Assembly: GCA_023375675.1 (NCBI GenBank)
Contig: JALQBC010000018.1
Span: forward strand, 558,001 to 622,000
Direction of reading: 5' to 3'
Source of the DNA: Cytospora piceicola
Taxonomy: Eukaryota; Ascomycota; Sordariomycetes; Diaporthales; Cytosporaceae
DNA length: 64,000 bases
The notes beneath the pieces were generated by a model. The model searched no databases and had not been told where the DNA came from. It saw nothing but the letters and a program-made list of their open reading frames with translations. Each line of letters begins with the position of its first letter. The stretch's first letter is position 1. Of this stretch, positions 36,271-49,900 are shown in pieces. The position numbers were made by a program, and so were the translations under genes.

Positions 36271-39200
36271 CGAAGGTTTAGTTATAAACACTTATATAAC
36301 TAAGATATATATTATTAATATAGTAAAAAACACTTATCCCGTATTACTAAAAACTTTAACGGCTAAGTTAAGCCGGATTTAAAGCCGTTTTATAAAAATA
36401 GCTGTTATCTTAGCTACCGGTAGCTTAAATAACTTATATAAAACCGATATACGTAAGGTTAATAACCTAAGTTATAACTTAAAAAAAATAAATATAAGTA
36501 TTACTAATTATAGTTGTTATATATCCTTTACTAACTAAATTCGTTTTATCTATAAGTAAAAGCTTTTTAGTCTTTTATAAACCGCCGTTAAGGTTTATTT
36601 AAGCAGGCTTTTATAGTATCGCTTAAAATTATTACTAATAATAAACCTAATTTAAATACCGACCTTATTACTATCTCCTTTAATAACTATTCGTTAACAT
36701 TCGACCTGCTCTACCTACTACCTAATAATAAAAGCTTCGTAGTTTAAAGTAATAAAGTAAAAGAGTTCTTAACAAAGTTAAAACTCTTTTATAACAGAAT
36801 ATATAGTTTTATACCCTCCTACTAAAACAGGCTAAACGAGTTAATATACTATTATATACTTTACGCGTTACCCGACTAAAAAGATCTTTAGTAGTATAGT
36901 TATATAGTTAACGGTATAACTAAGACGGAAAGTATTAAAGATTCCCTTTTAAAAAGGTAGAAGGTTTTAGGTATAAGTAAGGCGAAAGGTATTAAAGAAC
37001 CTTTTTTAAAGATCTTTAAAAAGTACGATATCTTTAAAGAACTTATAGTATATATCTTAAGTTAGTAAAGAGAATATATATAAGTTATAATTAATAGAAT
37101 ATATTAAGATAAGGTAAAAATAGATTAGATAGAACCGAGTAGAACCGAGATTAATACTACGTTTAATCAGATCCGAGAAACAGGTACTATAGCGAATTAG
37201 TATAATTATAATTTAAAGCTAATCAGAATTAAAAACAGGTAGTATAGATCTTAAAATATAGCTTTCTATATACTCGCCTGCCTTTTCTATAATAAAAGGT
37301 ATATAGAAGTTACAGATTTAAGTTATTTAAACTTATACTTTTATACTATATAACGCTTAAATATCTGCTTATACTAGCCTACCTATTCGTTTTTACCTTA
37401 TAAGCTGTCTTTAAAGCCTGCTTTAGCTATAATACATACCTCTGCCTTATCTATACTTAAACTATATAGCCGTTTAATATATCGCGTTATCTAGCGATAG
37501 TATTTAGTATATAAGGCGTATATTTTATAAGTATATCGAGATAAATCGCTATTTTTATCGCTAACGAATACTTTTAAACTAAACTTAAACTTAAATTAGA
37601 AAACTACTAACTACTAACCTAACTATACTAAATTAATATAAATATAAAAAAAACCTATTAATTATATATAGATATAAAAAGAATTAAAAACCGAGAATTA
37701 AGAATTAAGAAATTAAGAAAATTAAGAAATTAAATTAAATTAATAAATAACGGTTTATAACTACCGGCTAACAGTTAATTATATACTTAGCGTTAGTACG
37801 CCGCTAACTAAATAATACTATAACTAAGCCTTCGGGCTTAAGGATTTAAAGCTCTTCTAAAACAGTACGACACTTACGCTTATATTTAAGGTTACGCTTC
37901 TTTTCTTATTATTTTTATCTATTTTAACGATATACTTTATTATTTTATAAGGTATATATAATTTTATATATATACCGTATTTATTATAATATAGTTTAAG
38001 ACCGGTCGGCTACTAATATAGTCTCTCTTTTTAATAGTATAAATATATAGCGCCTTTTAAGCGGATGTCGCTTTTATCGCCTTTTTAATCGGCCGCTCGT
38101 ATTAAACTCTAATTAAACACTACTTAAGTAGACCTTAAGGTAGCCTTACCTAGTCGCTTTAATTATAATCACTATATACTATTACCCTCGACCTTAACTT
38201 TAATTAATTGCTACTTACACGCTACTAGTTATTATAAGAATAAGCCTTTGTTATTTCTACTCTTTCTCTTTTACTCTTTTCTGTTCTTTAAATAATACCT
38301 TATAACTTAATACTTTAAGTAAGTTTTAGCTTCCGGCTTATTTAACAACCCTCCGCTACGTTAGTATTCTTATAATATTATTAACGTTTACTTTATAAAC
38401 TTAAAGTATAGCTAAACTATTTAGTTCCTGTTTTTTAAAATAATTAAATTTAACTACCGCTATAAAGATCTCTTTTATACTAACAGCCTTATTTACTTAA
38501 ACGCTATAGTCGTATAGATATACGCTCTACCTTTCCTCTTACTCTTTTTCTTTCTTCTTTTATATTAAGTCGAGAACTTCTATAAATACTAATAAGAAAA
38601 TAACACTATAAGTTTTTATAGTATTAAGTTAATAATACTAAATAAATACTTATAAAAAAGGAAAAGAAGATAAAAATAATAACGAAATAGAAAATAAGAT
38701 ATAAAAGTCTTATAATATACCTAACCGAAAATCGAATATTTATACTAACTTAAAGGCGGCGATATATTAAAAGTTACTAATATCTTTAAAACGTAATCTA
38801 CCGGTTTAATATCTTATTTAAAACTTTAATATCGTTACTTTAGTAAAACCGATAGCCGTTATACTACCGCTATACCTTTAACGATTCGTATCTTCGATCT
38901 TTAAACTAATAACAGCTTTTTTCCCTTTAGCTTATCTTCGGTAACTACCTTTTATATAGTAGTTATAGTCTTAGTTATAGCTATTATAAGGTTAAGGTAA
39001 GGCCGTATAACCGAACGCTTTTATTAAGTATAGTATACCTTTTTAATACCCTTACCTAACTACCGACTTACCTATAATAAACTATTATAAAATACCTTCT
39101 ATATAAAATATAACCTATATAAAAGATTTTATAAAAAAGATCTACTTCTATATAAGCTATAATAAGTCGAGGTATCCTTATCTTTTTTATATTTATTAAC

Positions 39201-40245
39201 GAACTATAATATACCTTCTATATAAGATATAACTTATCTAAAAGATCTTATAAAAGAGATTTACTTTTATATAAGCTATACTACGCCGAGGCGTTTTTAT
39301 AAAACGTTAATAAGTAACGTAATAAGAAAAGAGGAGAGAAATAATAAGCTAAAAGAAAAGGAAGGTATATTAACGTAGTAAAAGGTAGGAGATAACAGGC
39401 TGTAAAAAAAAGCACGATAATATAATAAGACGTAATAAGGTAAGTAAAAAAAATAATAAGCCGAAGAAGGAGAAAGTAGGATAGCGTAATAAAAGCGGAA
39501 GATAATAAGCTGTAAGGAAAGGCACGATAGTATAGTAAAACGTAACAGGGAAAATAAAGAGAAATAATAAGCCGGAAGAGTAAAAAATATAATAAAGTAT
39601 ATTCTGTTTTAGTATAAGGCAGAAATATTTTAAGCTAAATAAATTAAAACTTTTTTAATTAGTATAGACTACGCCGATCGAAAGAAGGTCTTATTTAATA
39701 TTTAACTATTAGCTATTATACCTACTTTTACTATTTTTAATTATTATCGCCTTTAAAGCTCTTACTTTTCGTTAGTAGGATTAGCGGCGTTTAATTAGCC
39801 TGCTTAACAATATTTATTCCGTTATATTATAATAAGAAAAACTTCTTTTTATTTTAATTTTTAATACTTTTAGTTTCTACTTTCTTTAATTACCTACTTT
39901 TATTCTTTAAACTATTTTCTATAGTAAGTATAACGGATTAATTTTTTATAATAAAAACGCGCCCGAAGACAGGCTACTTATTATAATACTCGAAGAAATA
40001 TTAAGGTAATTGTCTTTTATCGCTTTTTTACACGGTACGTTATAATAAAAACTTAAAACGATAAACTTTATCGAAAAAGAAATATAAAACTAAGTAAACG
40101 TATTTTATTCTGTTATTCCCTTCCCCGGTTTAATAATACTTTCGAAGCTATACTTAATAAATATAAACTAATATAATATATAAAGATAACTTTATTAACG
40201 ACGTTTTAATTTTTTAAATTAAAACTAACGTTTAAGTAGTAATAA

Positions 40246-41460
40246 TATTAATAAAAAAGATCCTTTCGACTCTAACTTTATTCTTATTCTCGGGACTTTT
40301 AAACTAAAGCTAAAGATTCCGATTTTATAAACCGTATAAATAATAAGTCCGATAAGAAGACTAACTATAATAACTTTTATAAAGTTATATTATAAACTAA
40401 ATTGTATAAAAAGATAACCGAAGAAATACTATTAGCCGAGGTCCCTATAGATAAAGACGATACGCCTGCGTTATAAAGCCTAGCCGTTATAAAGCGTAGC
40501 CGCTATAAAGCGTAGCCGCCTTTTACTTTACGTTACGTACGTCGACCTTTATTAAAACCTCTATATCGCCTATAAGCTATATCGCCTATAAGCTATAGAG
40601 CGTAGCTACCCTTCGCTTTCTATATTATATACGTCGACCTTAAAAACTCTTAAAAGATTTTCTTATAAATAATTATTTAAGCTATAAAAACTAGGACTAA
40701 AATAACGAAAGGAATTTATAATAGATTCGGCCGAATCGCTAACGAGTTCGGTTTTATTTTTATTATAAACGCCGACGATAGCTACTCTGTTAAGATTACT
40801 ATAAGTAAGCGGAAGGCTAAGACCGATAAGGCTATAAACACCGACGTAGCTATAAATACCGATAACAGCTACCTTATAAAAGCTACTATAAGTAAGCAGA
40901 AGGCTAAAAACAATAAGGCTATAAACACTAACGTAGCTATAAATACCGATAACGGCTACCTTATAAAGGCTACTATAAGTAAACAGAAGGCTAAGACCGA
41001 TAAGGCTATAAACACCGACGACGGCTATAGATACCGACGACGGCTACTTTGTTAAAAAGCCTGCCTATAAGGCTACTATAAGTAAGCGGAAGGCTAAAAC
41101 CGACGAGGCTATAGATACCGACGACGGCTACTCTGTTAAAGAGCCTGCCTATAAAGCTACTATAACAAGTAAGCAGAAGGCTAGAACCGATAAGGCTATA
41201 GATACCGACGACGGCTATAGACACCGACAATAGCTATAAACACTAACGATAGCTACCTTATTAAAAAGCCCGCCTACGAAGCTACTATAATAAGTAAGCG
41301 GAAGGCTAAAACCGACGATAGTATAAATACCGATAAAGATAGCGAAAAGATATATAAGAAAAGAAAAGAACTAAAGCCTTCTATAAAAGATAATAACTTT
41401 ATAAAGCCCCTTTTTAAAAAGGAAAACGATAAGTATAGTATTTTTCCCTTTTAAATATAT
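40246..41460 (+). pseudogene. RIP-killed frame with an 87-bp (29-codon) repeat array
   Basis: A plus frame with few stops runs from about 40246. It is fully open from about 40690 to 41030. The repeat array starts near 40798, with units reading ATISKRKAKTDKAINTD and VAINTDNSYLIK. Unit starts at 40801, 40888 and 40975 are exactly 87 bp apart; later copies at 41078, 41162 and 41287 are irregular and shift frame. After the array comes EKIYKKRKELKPS-like Lys-rich sequence. The composition suggests a former Lys/Thr/Asp-rich repetitive protein. The minus-strand frame 41006-41230 is its shadow. Confidence 0.42.
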
Positions 41461-41739
41461 AATACTTACTATAATATATTATTTCCTTCGTCGGTATAAA
41501 GTAATACCTTTAGCTTAAGTCCCGATAAAAAAACACCGGACTTTTAAAAGCTTAGCCGATTTCGACCCTTATATAAACTTAAGCTTAACAGTAGTAATCG
41601 TAAGCTTAACGGCTTTAAGAATAGCTTTACTACTACTAAAAGCTTTTAAACTATACGTAAAAAGCTTTAAGCAGTTAAGACCGGTAACGAAAATAATAAT
41701 ACAGCTATTAATAAAGGCTTCTAAACAACTTTACAGCTA

Positions 41740-41862
41740 CCTTACTAATATACTCTATAACTACCTAACTACCTACCTACTAAACTACTTACCTACTAAA
41801 CTACCTATATACTAGACTACCTATATACTAGACTACCTACCTACCTAACTACCTACAGGTAT
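41740..41862. repeat. CTACCTACTAAA-type simple tandem repeat
   Basis: CTACCTACCTACTAAACTAC and CTACCTATATACTAGACTAC variants alternate over about 120 bp. No further structure is seen. Confidence 0.6.
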
Positions 41863-42017
41863 AGTAACGAGCGGAAGGCTATAGGCTCTACCGAAAAGCC
41901 TTTTATTAAACGCTTTAGCCGTGTTATTAGACCGGTTTAATAAAGATTATAAAATAAATATTTTAAATAATAACGTTAAAGTATTACTTTTCTAACGAGA
42001 TATAAAGCGAGTAATAA

Positions 42018-42134
42018 AGAAAAGAAGGCCGTTCTTAAGGCGGTAAAGAAGAAGGCCGCTTTTAAAACGGCAGAGAAAAAGGCCGCTTTTAAAACGGCAG
42101 AGAAGAAAGCCGTTTTTAAAACTACCGCGCCTAT
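42018..42134 (+). repeat. 27-bp tandem array (Lys/Ala-rich when read in frame)
   Basis: GGCC of the unit AAGAAGGCCGCTTTTAAAAC recurs at 42027, 42054, 42081 and (as AGCC) 42108, an exact 27-bp period. One plus frame reads KKAAFKTAE repeatedly, like basic tails of histone-H1-like or other nuclear proteins. This is a remnant, not a working gene. Confidence 0.7.
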
Positions 42135-42594
42135 AAAAAAGTTACCTTATTAATATTCTCCGTTTAAGCCGATCCGATACTATCTATACTATAATAAGTA
42201 ATACGGCTTACAGAAAAGCCGGCTTAGTATATAAGTACTATAAGAAGACTACTTAAAGGCTTACTTTAACCCGCCGTACTATATAAGACGTCGTCGGAAG
42301 ATTATATAAGCTAGTTAAGCTAAAGTTAAGCTAAAGCGATTATAAACGCTTAAAATAACGACAGATTTACTTTTATATAAGGTCTATTAAAACTATATAA
42401 ATCTTACTCTTTCTTATATCCCGATATCGAATATACCTTTTAAAAAGGCCGGAATCGAGCCTATTATAAGCAGCGATAGCGCTACATCTGCCGTTACCGT
42501 CTTTATAAGTCCTTTCTTCTTTATCGTCTAAGCTGCTTTATTAACTACGATAAGGTTTAATTAAATATAGTAAATAATATCGCCTAATTATAAG

Positions 42595-42675
42595 TTACGA
42601 TAACCTTAAGGCCGATAACTTTAAAGCCGACAACCTTAAGGCCGATAACCTTAAGGCCGATAACTCTAAGCTCGC
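42595..42675 (+). repeat. 15-bp tandem array (ADNLK in frame)
   Basis: GCCGATAACCTTAAG units recur, with GCCGA at 42611, 42626, 42641 and 42656. The period is 15 bp, five codons. It lies 0.5 kb after the 27-bp array and could belong to the same former gene. Confidence 0.65.
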
Positions 42676-45600
42676 TTCTATCCTTAAAATCACGTAAGCT
42701 AAAAATATATAGTCTACCTTTTCGTTTTAAAATATCGTCCTTTATTCTACCTTAGTTTTAAGGCTAAACCTTTTCTGCTTTTTAATTATAGCTATAAAGC
42801 GATTAATAACGTAATAAAGAACTACTTTTTAATCCCGGTTAAGCTAAAGCTATTAAACGCTAAAGATAATATTATTATATTATTTTAGTTATATTAGTAA
42901 TCTGCTACTACTATTAATCGAAAAGCTTAAGGGTATATTCGGACTAGCCGCCGGCTATTTTATAAGAGATATAAAAATTATTAAAGTCGTTAAGTAATAA
43001 GATTAATTAAGTCTTTAAAAACTATCTGTTAATATAACTAGTTATCTTATATCTTATAGAAAGTTATAATATAATTATATCCTAGTATATCCGAAACATT
43101 ACTATAGTTAACTTATCGAAAACGTAAAATATATTATAAGGTCTTGTACTTTACCTTTAACTCTTGTTTTATATTTCTGTTAATTAAATACGTTATTAAT
43201 ATTTAAGATTAAACCTTACTATTACGAAACTTTTTAACCTATATCCTAATAGTTTATTTATATTTATATATATTCTAGCTATCTTTTTAGTTAAGGATTA
43301 AATATATACTTAAAGATAAACTTAACGTATAAGGTTAAAAGCTTAGTTATTATTATAGTTATTTAACTATTTATCCTTCTTATTACCTATACTCCTTTCG
43401 ATAACTACCTTTTAAGATATTCTTTTAGTAAAGCTATATCGAACCTTTTATTAAAACCTATATTAACTATTAAAATACTACCGACTTAATAATATATTAT
43501 AAAAGCCGTTTACTCCCGGAGTTCGATACCGACTTATAGAAATAAACTAAAAAAGAGCTATTACTATACGCTGTTATATATAATATAGGTATACCGCGAA
43601 AGCTTTTTTAAACTATATATAAAAAGATAAGAAAGACGTCGGACTTAAACCTTAACTTTATACGTATATTTATAAAGGACTAATATAAACTATAGGTTAA
43701 AGAAAAAGCTATAAAGGTATAAATTCTCGAAGGTATTATTCGTAAGATTACTAAATAACTATAGCCGGTAGCTATACTTACAGGTCTACCTATAAGTCTA
43801 CCTATAGCGATATTAGCTTAACTTATTAAAAAAAACCCTACCTATTTTATCTTCTACCTTTAATAGTAAAAACTTAATAATATTTTCGACGTTATTAACC
43901 TTTATTTTAATACCGAAATTACCTCGCCTGCTTACTATACTATATTTAATATACCTCCGACTTTGAAAACCTCCGATCTTTTTATAAGCCTTTTACCGAC
44001 CGGCGTCTTTAATAGCCTATTAACTCTTTTTTAAAGTTAACAGATATATTAAGTTTATATAGATATAAATATATTCTAACGTATATCTAACATAATAAAC
44101 GTACCTTTTATTAACTTTACTTTAAATATTACTTATAGCCGCTTTATCCTTAATATACCGGAGAAAATAGCCGTATATAGCTTTATACGGCTTTTAAAGC
44201 CTTATAAGCGTAAAAAAAACTAAAGCTTAATATCTTTTATTTAAAAGAACCTATTATAAGCTTATAACCTATTAGTAGACTTTATAAAGGTTATCGATAC
44301 TAAATACCCGGATGTTACTATTATCTTAATAAGTAATAAAGACGGCTAAAATACCGAAAAGGCTATATAGGTCCTTTTTTAAAGTATAAACGATATTAAT
44401 AAGTAAGCTCTTATAATAAAAATATATACCGTAGGTACTCGGTAAACTACTTTAAACTAGCTCGAAGTCTTTTTTAAAATTATTAAAAATATAGACTAAA
44501 TAAGTAAAATAATAAATAAAGTAGTTAATAAGATAAAGCGTCTTAATATAACGATTCCTAGTAATAATAGTAAAGCTTCTAATAGCGTTAAGTATAATAA
44601 TAAGCGTAAAGGTAAACGTAAAAGCAGGCGGGATAGTAGGCAGGATAGTAAACGGGATAATAACGGCCGAGCTTACTTTAAAAATACGATAAAGACTTAA
44701 TCTATTACTCCGGAAATAGCTATATATAAGCTATAGAAACGGTTAAAACTAAGTATAAATACTTATATAAACTTATTACTATAATAGTCTTATCGAAGTT
44801 ATAACGTTACCTTTAGTTAATATTAATAGCCTTATATATATAATACCGATAATATAACCTTAATCTTCGCTATAGTTAGTAACCTTTACTATAATTTGTT
44901 TTTAGCCGTAATAATACTAATAGTTAAGTAAGCTATAAGTAAATTTAAGTCGACTTTTAAAATAAAAAACTATATACTTACTTAGTTTATATATTAATAG
45001 TTAGATATCGGCCGCTTTTACCCGGCTAGTCTTTCCCTCCTTTTCTTTATTAAAAACATTATAAGTTAATAAATTATAAACCTTATATATAATTAATATT
45101 ATAACTCTTCCTACCTAAAAAACGTTTACGTAATATTATATACTATTAATATAAAAGGTATAATATAGTAGCCGCTATTTTAATTAATTAGTATAAAAGG
45201 GAAAACGAACGTTAAAACGAATAGTATAGATAAGTATCGATACTATATATATATTTTATTTAAAGAATCGATCCCGATAAAAATTATTAAAAGAAGTAAA
45301 GACAGGAAACTTATAGCGGTAATCCTTTTTATACTCGGTATATATACGAATTATAAATATATATTTACTTTAATATATACTCCCGATATTATTTATAATC
45401 TTAACAGGTAAAGTATAAAGTAAATAGTCGTTTTATCTGTTTATAAAAATACAGCTATCTTTTAAATTAATATCCGGATCCTTTCTCCCTTATAATCTTA
45501 ACTTAATCTACTTATTATTTACTATTAACGAACTATATCTACTATTTAATATAATCTTAAGTAGTTTAAGCTTTAAAAACCTATTATTCTTTTAAGTCTT

Positions 45601-46399
45601 AAGTAAGCTTCGAACTCGTCGGTAACTACTTATAAACCTTCGGTTTTTATTAGGCTTAAAGCTAAAGCTATCCTTTATATACTCTATCCTTCGATTTATA
45701 ATACCGGAAGCTATAGCTAATAACTTAGCTATATATAATAGCGATAACTATATTAAAACTACTAAAGGAAATATATCGTTTAACGTAATAAACGACCGGA
45801 GTATATTATTAACGTTTCCGATAAATATACTAAATTATAAATAGCTTAAGCTAAAGACTAAGATCGAAGCCGATTTCGTTAATAGTTTACTTAGTAAATT
45901 CCGAAACGCCTTTAGTAAGGATATCGGTAAAAATACTATCGGCGACGTATAGCTATAAGTAAGATAAGCTAAGTTTATTTATAATAGTATCTCTAATAAA
46001 AAGTTAAAGTATATTCTTAATATAACCGATACGATAGCTAAAAGTATTACTATAATATCTTAAAAGATAGCTACGATATCCGAAAATATCGTAATAATAA
46101 TAAAAAGGCTCGTTAGTATAAAGGCTATAATCGATAGTATAAATAAAGTCTTTTACACGAACTACGATAGTCTATTAAAAATACTTAATAAATTAAAAAT
46201 ACTTTCTATATTATAAATACTTCCTAGCTATCTTTTCGATTTTACGACCTTTTAACTTAATACCTTTATTAATAGTAGTTACGGCTAAGGCTAAGTATTA
46301 TCTACGGCTAATAGCAGTCCTGTCGAATTATTATCCGTTAATAAGGACGGTAATTAGAACGTACTACTTATAGCCGAAAGCGTTTCTTTCGGGTAAACG

Positions 46400-46990
46400 T
46401 TACTGTTAAGTCTAGGTAGTAGACGAGGATGCTTAATAATAAATAGACGAAGGGGTAGTATGAAGAACGAGGGAGATTGTAAGTATAATAGTAGATATTA
46501 AGCGTTAGCTATAAAGCAGAAGGGACGATTCGAAGGCTAGATGGTTCCCGTTCTTTATAACGCCTATTAGAACTTTTACTGTAATAGCTACTTAGGTACC
46601 TAGGTAGCAGTAGTAGCTATATTGACAGTAATAAGATTAATTTCCCGTATATATGACCTGTCGGTAAACCGGTCGCTAATATTTAGTAATACGCTCACCC
46701 GATTTAAATACAGATAAGTAAAGGGGCGAAAGGAGGTTATTACCTACCAGTTTCTTATAGTATAATATTCGTTAAGTAAGCTGCCTATCTTTAATCGACT
46801 TACAGCGACTAAGGTCTTAAGTAAATCGGTAGGCTTTATCTTATAGCCTTTACTGTTAATAGTAATTCTTGTGCCCTATGCCTTTAAATCCTTTTACGCT
46901 CGGTAAGGGCTATACCGGGCAGGACAGGTACCGTAAGCCTTACCTGTTATTGCGTATATATATACCTAGTATAATACAGGCCTTACCTGT
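46400..46990. other. Island with retained CpA and TpG inside the element
   Basis: Unlike its surroundings this stretch keeps many TpG and CpA pairs (for example GGATGCTTAA, GTATGAAGAA, GATGGTTCCC, CTTGTGCCCTATGCC). It also has TAGGTACCTAGGTA at 46593-46606, a TAAACCGGTCGCTAAT module near 46664, and a direct repeat CCTTACCTGTTA at about 46939 and 46980. The short plus frame 46869-47060 has no known motif, and I do not call it a gene. Confidence 0.6.
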
Positions 46991-49900
46991 TACGCTATAC
47001 GTTTATTTAAATCGTTACTTTTACGTTACCTTTAAATATAGTTATAATATTAAGTCCTAGGTATATACTAACGTTAAAACCGCCCTCCTTTCGCGAAAAT
47101 ATAAGTTATTTATTATTAATCCTTTTAGCCTTTATAAACCTCTTACTAACAGTTAGTTTATTAATAGTAAGAAGATTTACGCTATAAAATATCTTTAAAC
47201 GTAAGTAAATCCGATTAGTTTAAATATTAACGACAGCTAATAAGGCTTAAAATCTTTATAACTATTTATATAACTACTTAAACGATACTTTTAGTATCTT
47301 TATTAAATTTATCCGGATTATTTAAAACGGTTACTTAAAGTTTTCCGGCTTTATAAAGTATAATACTACGTTTAATTTCGATAATAAGGCGCGACGCCTT
47401 AATAATCTCGAGTATAATATCGTAAAGAGGGAACGTTATATTTTTAAAAAGGAGCTTTAAATTTCTGAGAAAAAACGTTAAATCGAGGCTAAAGATAAGT
47501 AGTTTAATAAAAGGTTTTTTATCTTTAAACGGTATAAGCAATATATCGAAACCTATAATATATAAATAAAAGAATAAAAGAGCTACTTAATAAAAGTTAT
47601 CGGTTTAATCTTAAAGGCTTTAGCAGATACCGAGTTATAAAACGTTTAGGTAAAGCAGGATATAAAGGTTACTAATAAGGCTTTTTTAAAAATAAAGGTT
47701 AAGTTATAAAAAGTCTAGAAAGCTATAAAAAACGTAGTTAGTATATTAAGATATACTAGTTTAAGGTTAGGTAACGATATTTAAATAAAGTCTTTAATAA
47801 ATTAAAGCTATTTTATAACGGTCGGATTAAACTAGCCTTTATATATTAATAGGCTATCTTAAGGTATATACTTTAAATACTTATCTTTATAATATTAAAA
47901 ACTTATAAGCCGTAGCTTATTAAAACGATACCGGTAACTTTTAGTTTTCTTTAATTTAATTAATCGGCCTACTTATTATACTATAAAGAAACCTAAACCC
48001 GTTACGTTATAATTTAATAAACTTTCTGTTAACCTCGGATATAACTATAATAATAATTATTTTCTCTTTAACTATAATACTTTCTTTCTTACCGACTACG
48101 ATACCTTCCGACCGCTAGCTATAATACTTTCCGACCGCTAGCTATAATACCTTTTAACCGTAGCCGCGATGCTTTTTACCGCGTTACTTTTCCTTTACTA
48201 ACCGTAATTCCTTTTACCCTTTTAGTTATAATACCTTCTTATAATAACCTACTATAATAACCTTTTACGATAACCTCTTATAACGACTTATTATAATAAC
48301 CTTTATTATAATTACTTTTACTAATTATAATTATATTTAAAACAGCTTAATAAAAGGTAAAATATTACTTTATACTTAACCTAACGCTTAAAGACAGCGG
48401 TATATATAAAACGGTCTATTAGCCGTGTATTAAATAATCGTTTTTAGCCTAACTATACTTATTCTTTAAACGTTAGCTTTAATTTTTTAAGATTAAGTTA
48501 AATCGATTTTATCGAATAACCCGAGAAATCTTATTTTTAACTTAGTATAGCTTTAAAAAAGAAGCTATATCTTTTCCGTCTTTTTTCTTTTTTAATTTTT
48601 TTTTAGTCCGACCGGGCCGGAATACTATCGGAAACTATTATATATATACTATTATAGCTTTATTTTCGAATTAAATAAATATTCTATTACCGGTATTTAT
48701 TTTCTTTAAGTAAAATAGTTAACGCTTTCTCTTCTGTTTTTTCTAATACGCCGAATATAAGCTAAAAACCTTTATAAAGACTTACTTTTTACGTTTTATT
48801 TACCTCGACTCTTTTATCTTTTAAATAATCTTTTAAATAGTATATTTTATAAAAGGCTTCTTATTATTATATAGAAGATTACTATATAAGACCCGGTACT
48901 TCCGCTACGTTTACGTTATTATATCCGGGTACTTTCGTTTAAAGTTATTCTTTAAGATAAGTAAGACCTTTTCGTATATCGTTATACTAAAGGAAACGCC
49001 TTCGTTATCTAATAAAAGCCGCGAAACTAGCTTAGCTTTCTCTTTATTTCTTTTTCCGTCGACTAAATATAAAATATCTTTATTATCGAGCTTTTTTTAA
49101 AGCTAAATCGGCGTTTAAAAAAAAACACCTTTCTTTAGCTTTACTTTTACCGTCGGCTATACCGGCTCGATACCGGTCTTTTAGTATATAAAAAGTATAC
49201 GCCTTTTTACGTAAAAGAGATCCGTTAAAGTATTAACTAATAAGTTTTAGTCCGGGTAGGCAGTTATACTTATACTTTATAGCTAGTTATTTAACCTTTA
49301 TCGTAGCTATATAATATTTCTTACTTAAAAACACGTTTATTTAAGCGTAATAGCCGTAAGGATATTACTTTGTTTTTATTACTAGTTATCGCTTAAGTTA
49401 AAGATAGTATATATACTTTTCGAAAAGTTTTTACTATAAGCGAGCTTCTGCGTTAGCAGGATAATTATAAAGATATCGTTTTATAACTAGTTTTTAACCG
49501 AGGCGATAATACTATATCTAGCTACTTTTAAGTAGTTCTTATACTATAAAAGCTTATACTTCGACGAGATAGCTATCAGAACGTTTACTAATAGCTAATT
49601 AAAACTAGTATATAAAGAAACTATTTAGCCTATTAGTTTATAAGCTTAAATAGGTTTACTTATACCTTTCGGGAAATCCGAATACTTTAACCTTATATTT
49701 CGTATAATTAGCTTAGTAAGTTTCTTTCGAAATATCTCGCTTAAAGCCGACCGTATATTTCTACGCTTAAAATATATATATATACTTTAATAGTTTATCG
49801 TAACTATATCGAGGATATTAAGTAATAGTATCCGGTATACGTTTATATTAAATCGTAAGTTTTTATTAGTTAAGGCGTCGGCGATTAATAAATAGGTAAT

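Noticed and set aside
41006..41230. 74-aa minus frame in the AT-rich block
   Set aside because: It is the antisense of the 87-bp repeat array, whose plus frame is more protein-like.
46869..47060. 63-aa plus frame in the RIP-poor island
   Set aside because: It has no motif, contains a direct repeat, and runs into AT-rich sequence at its end.
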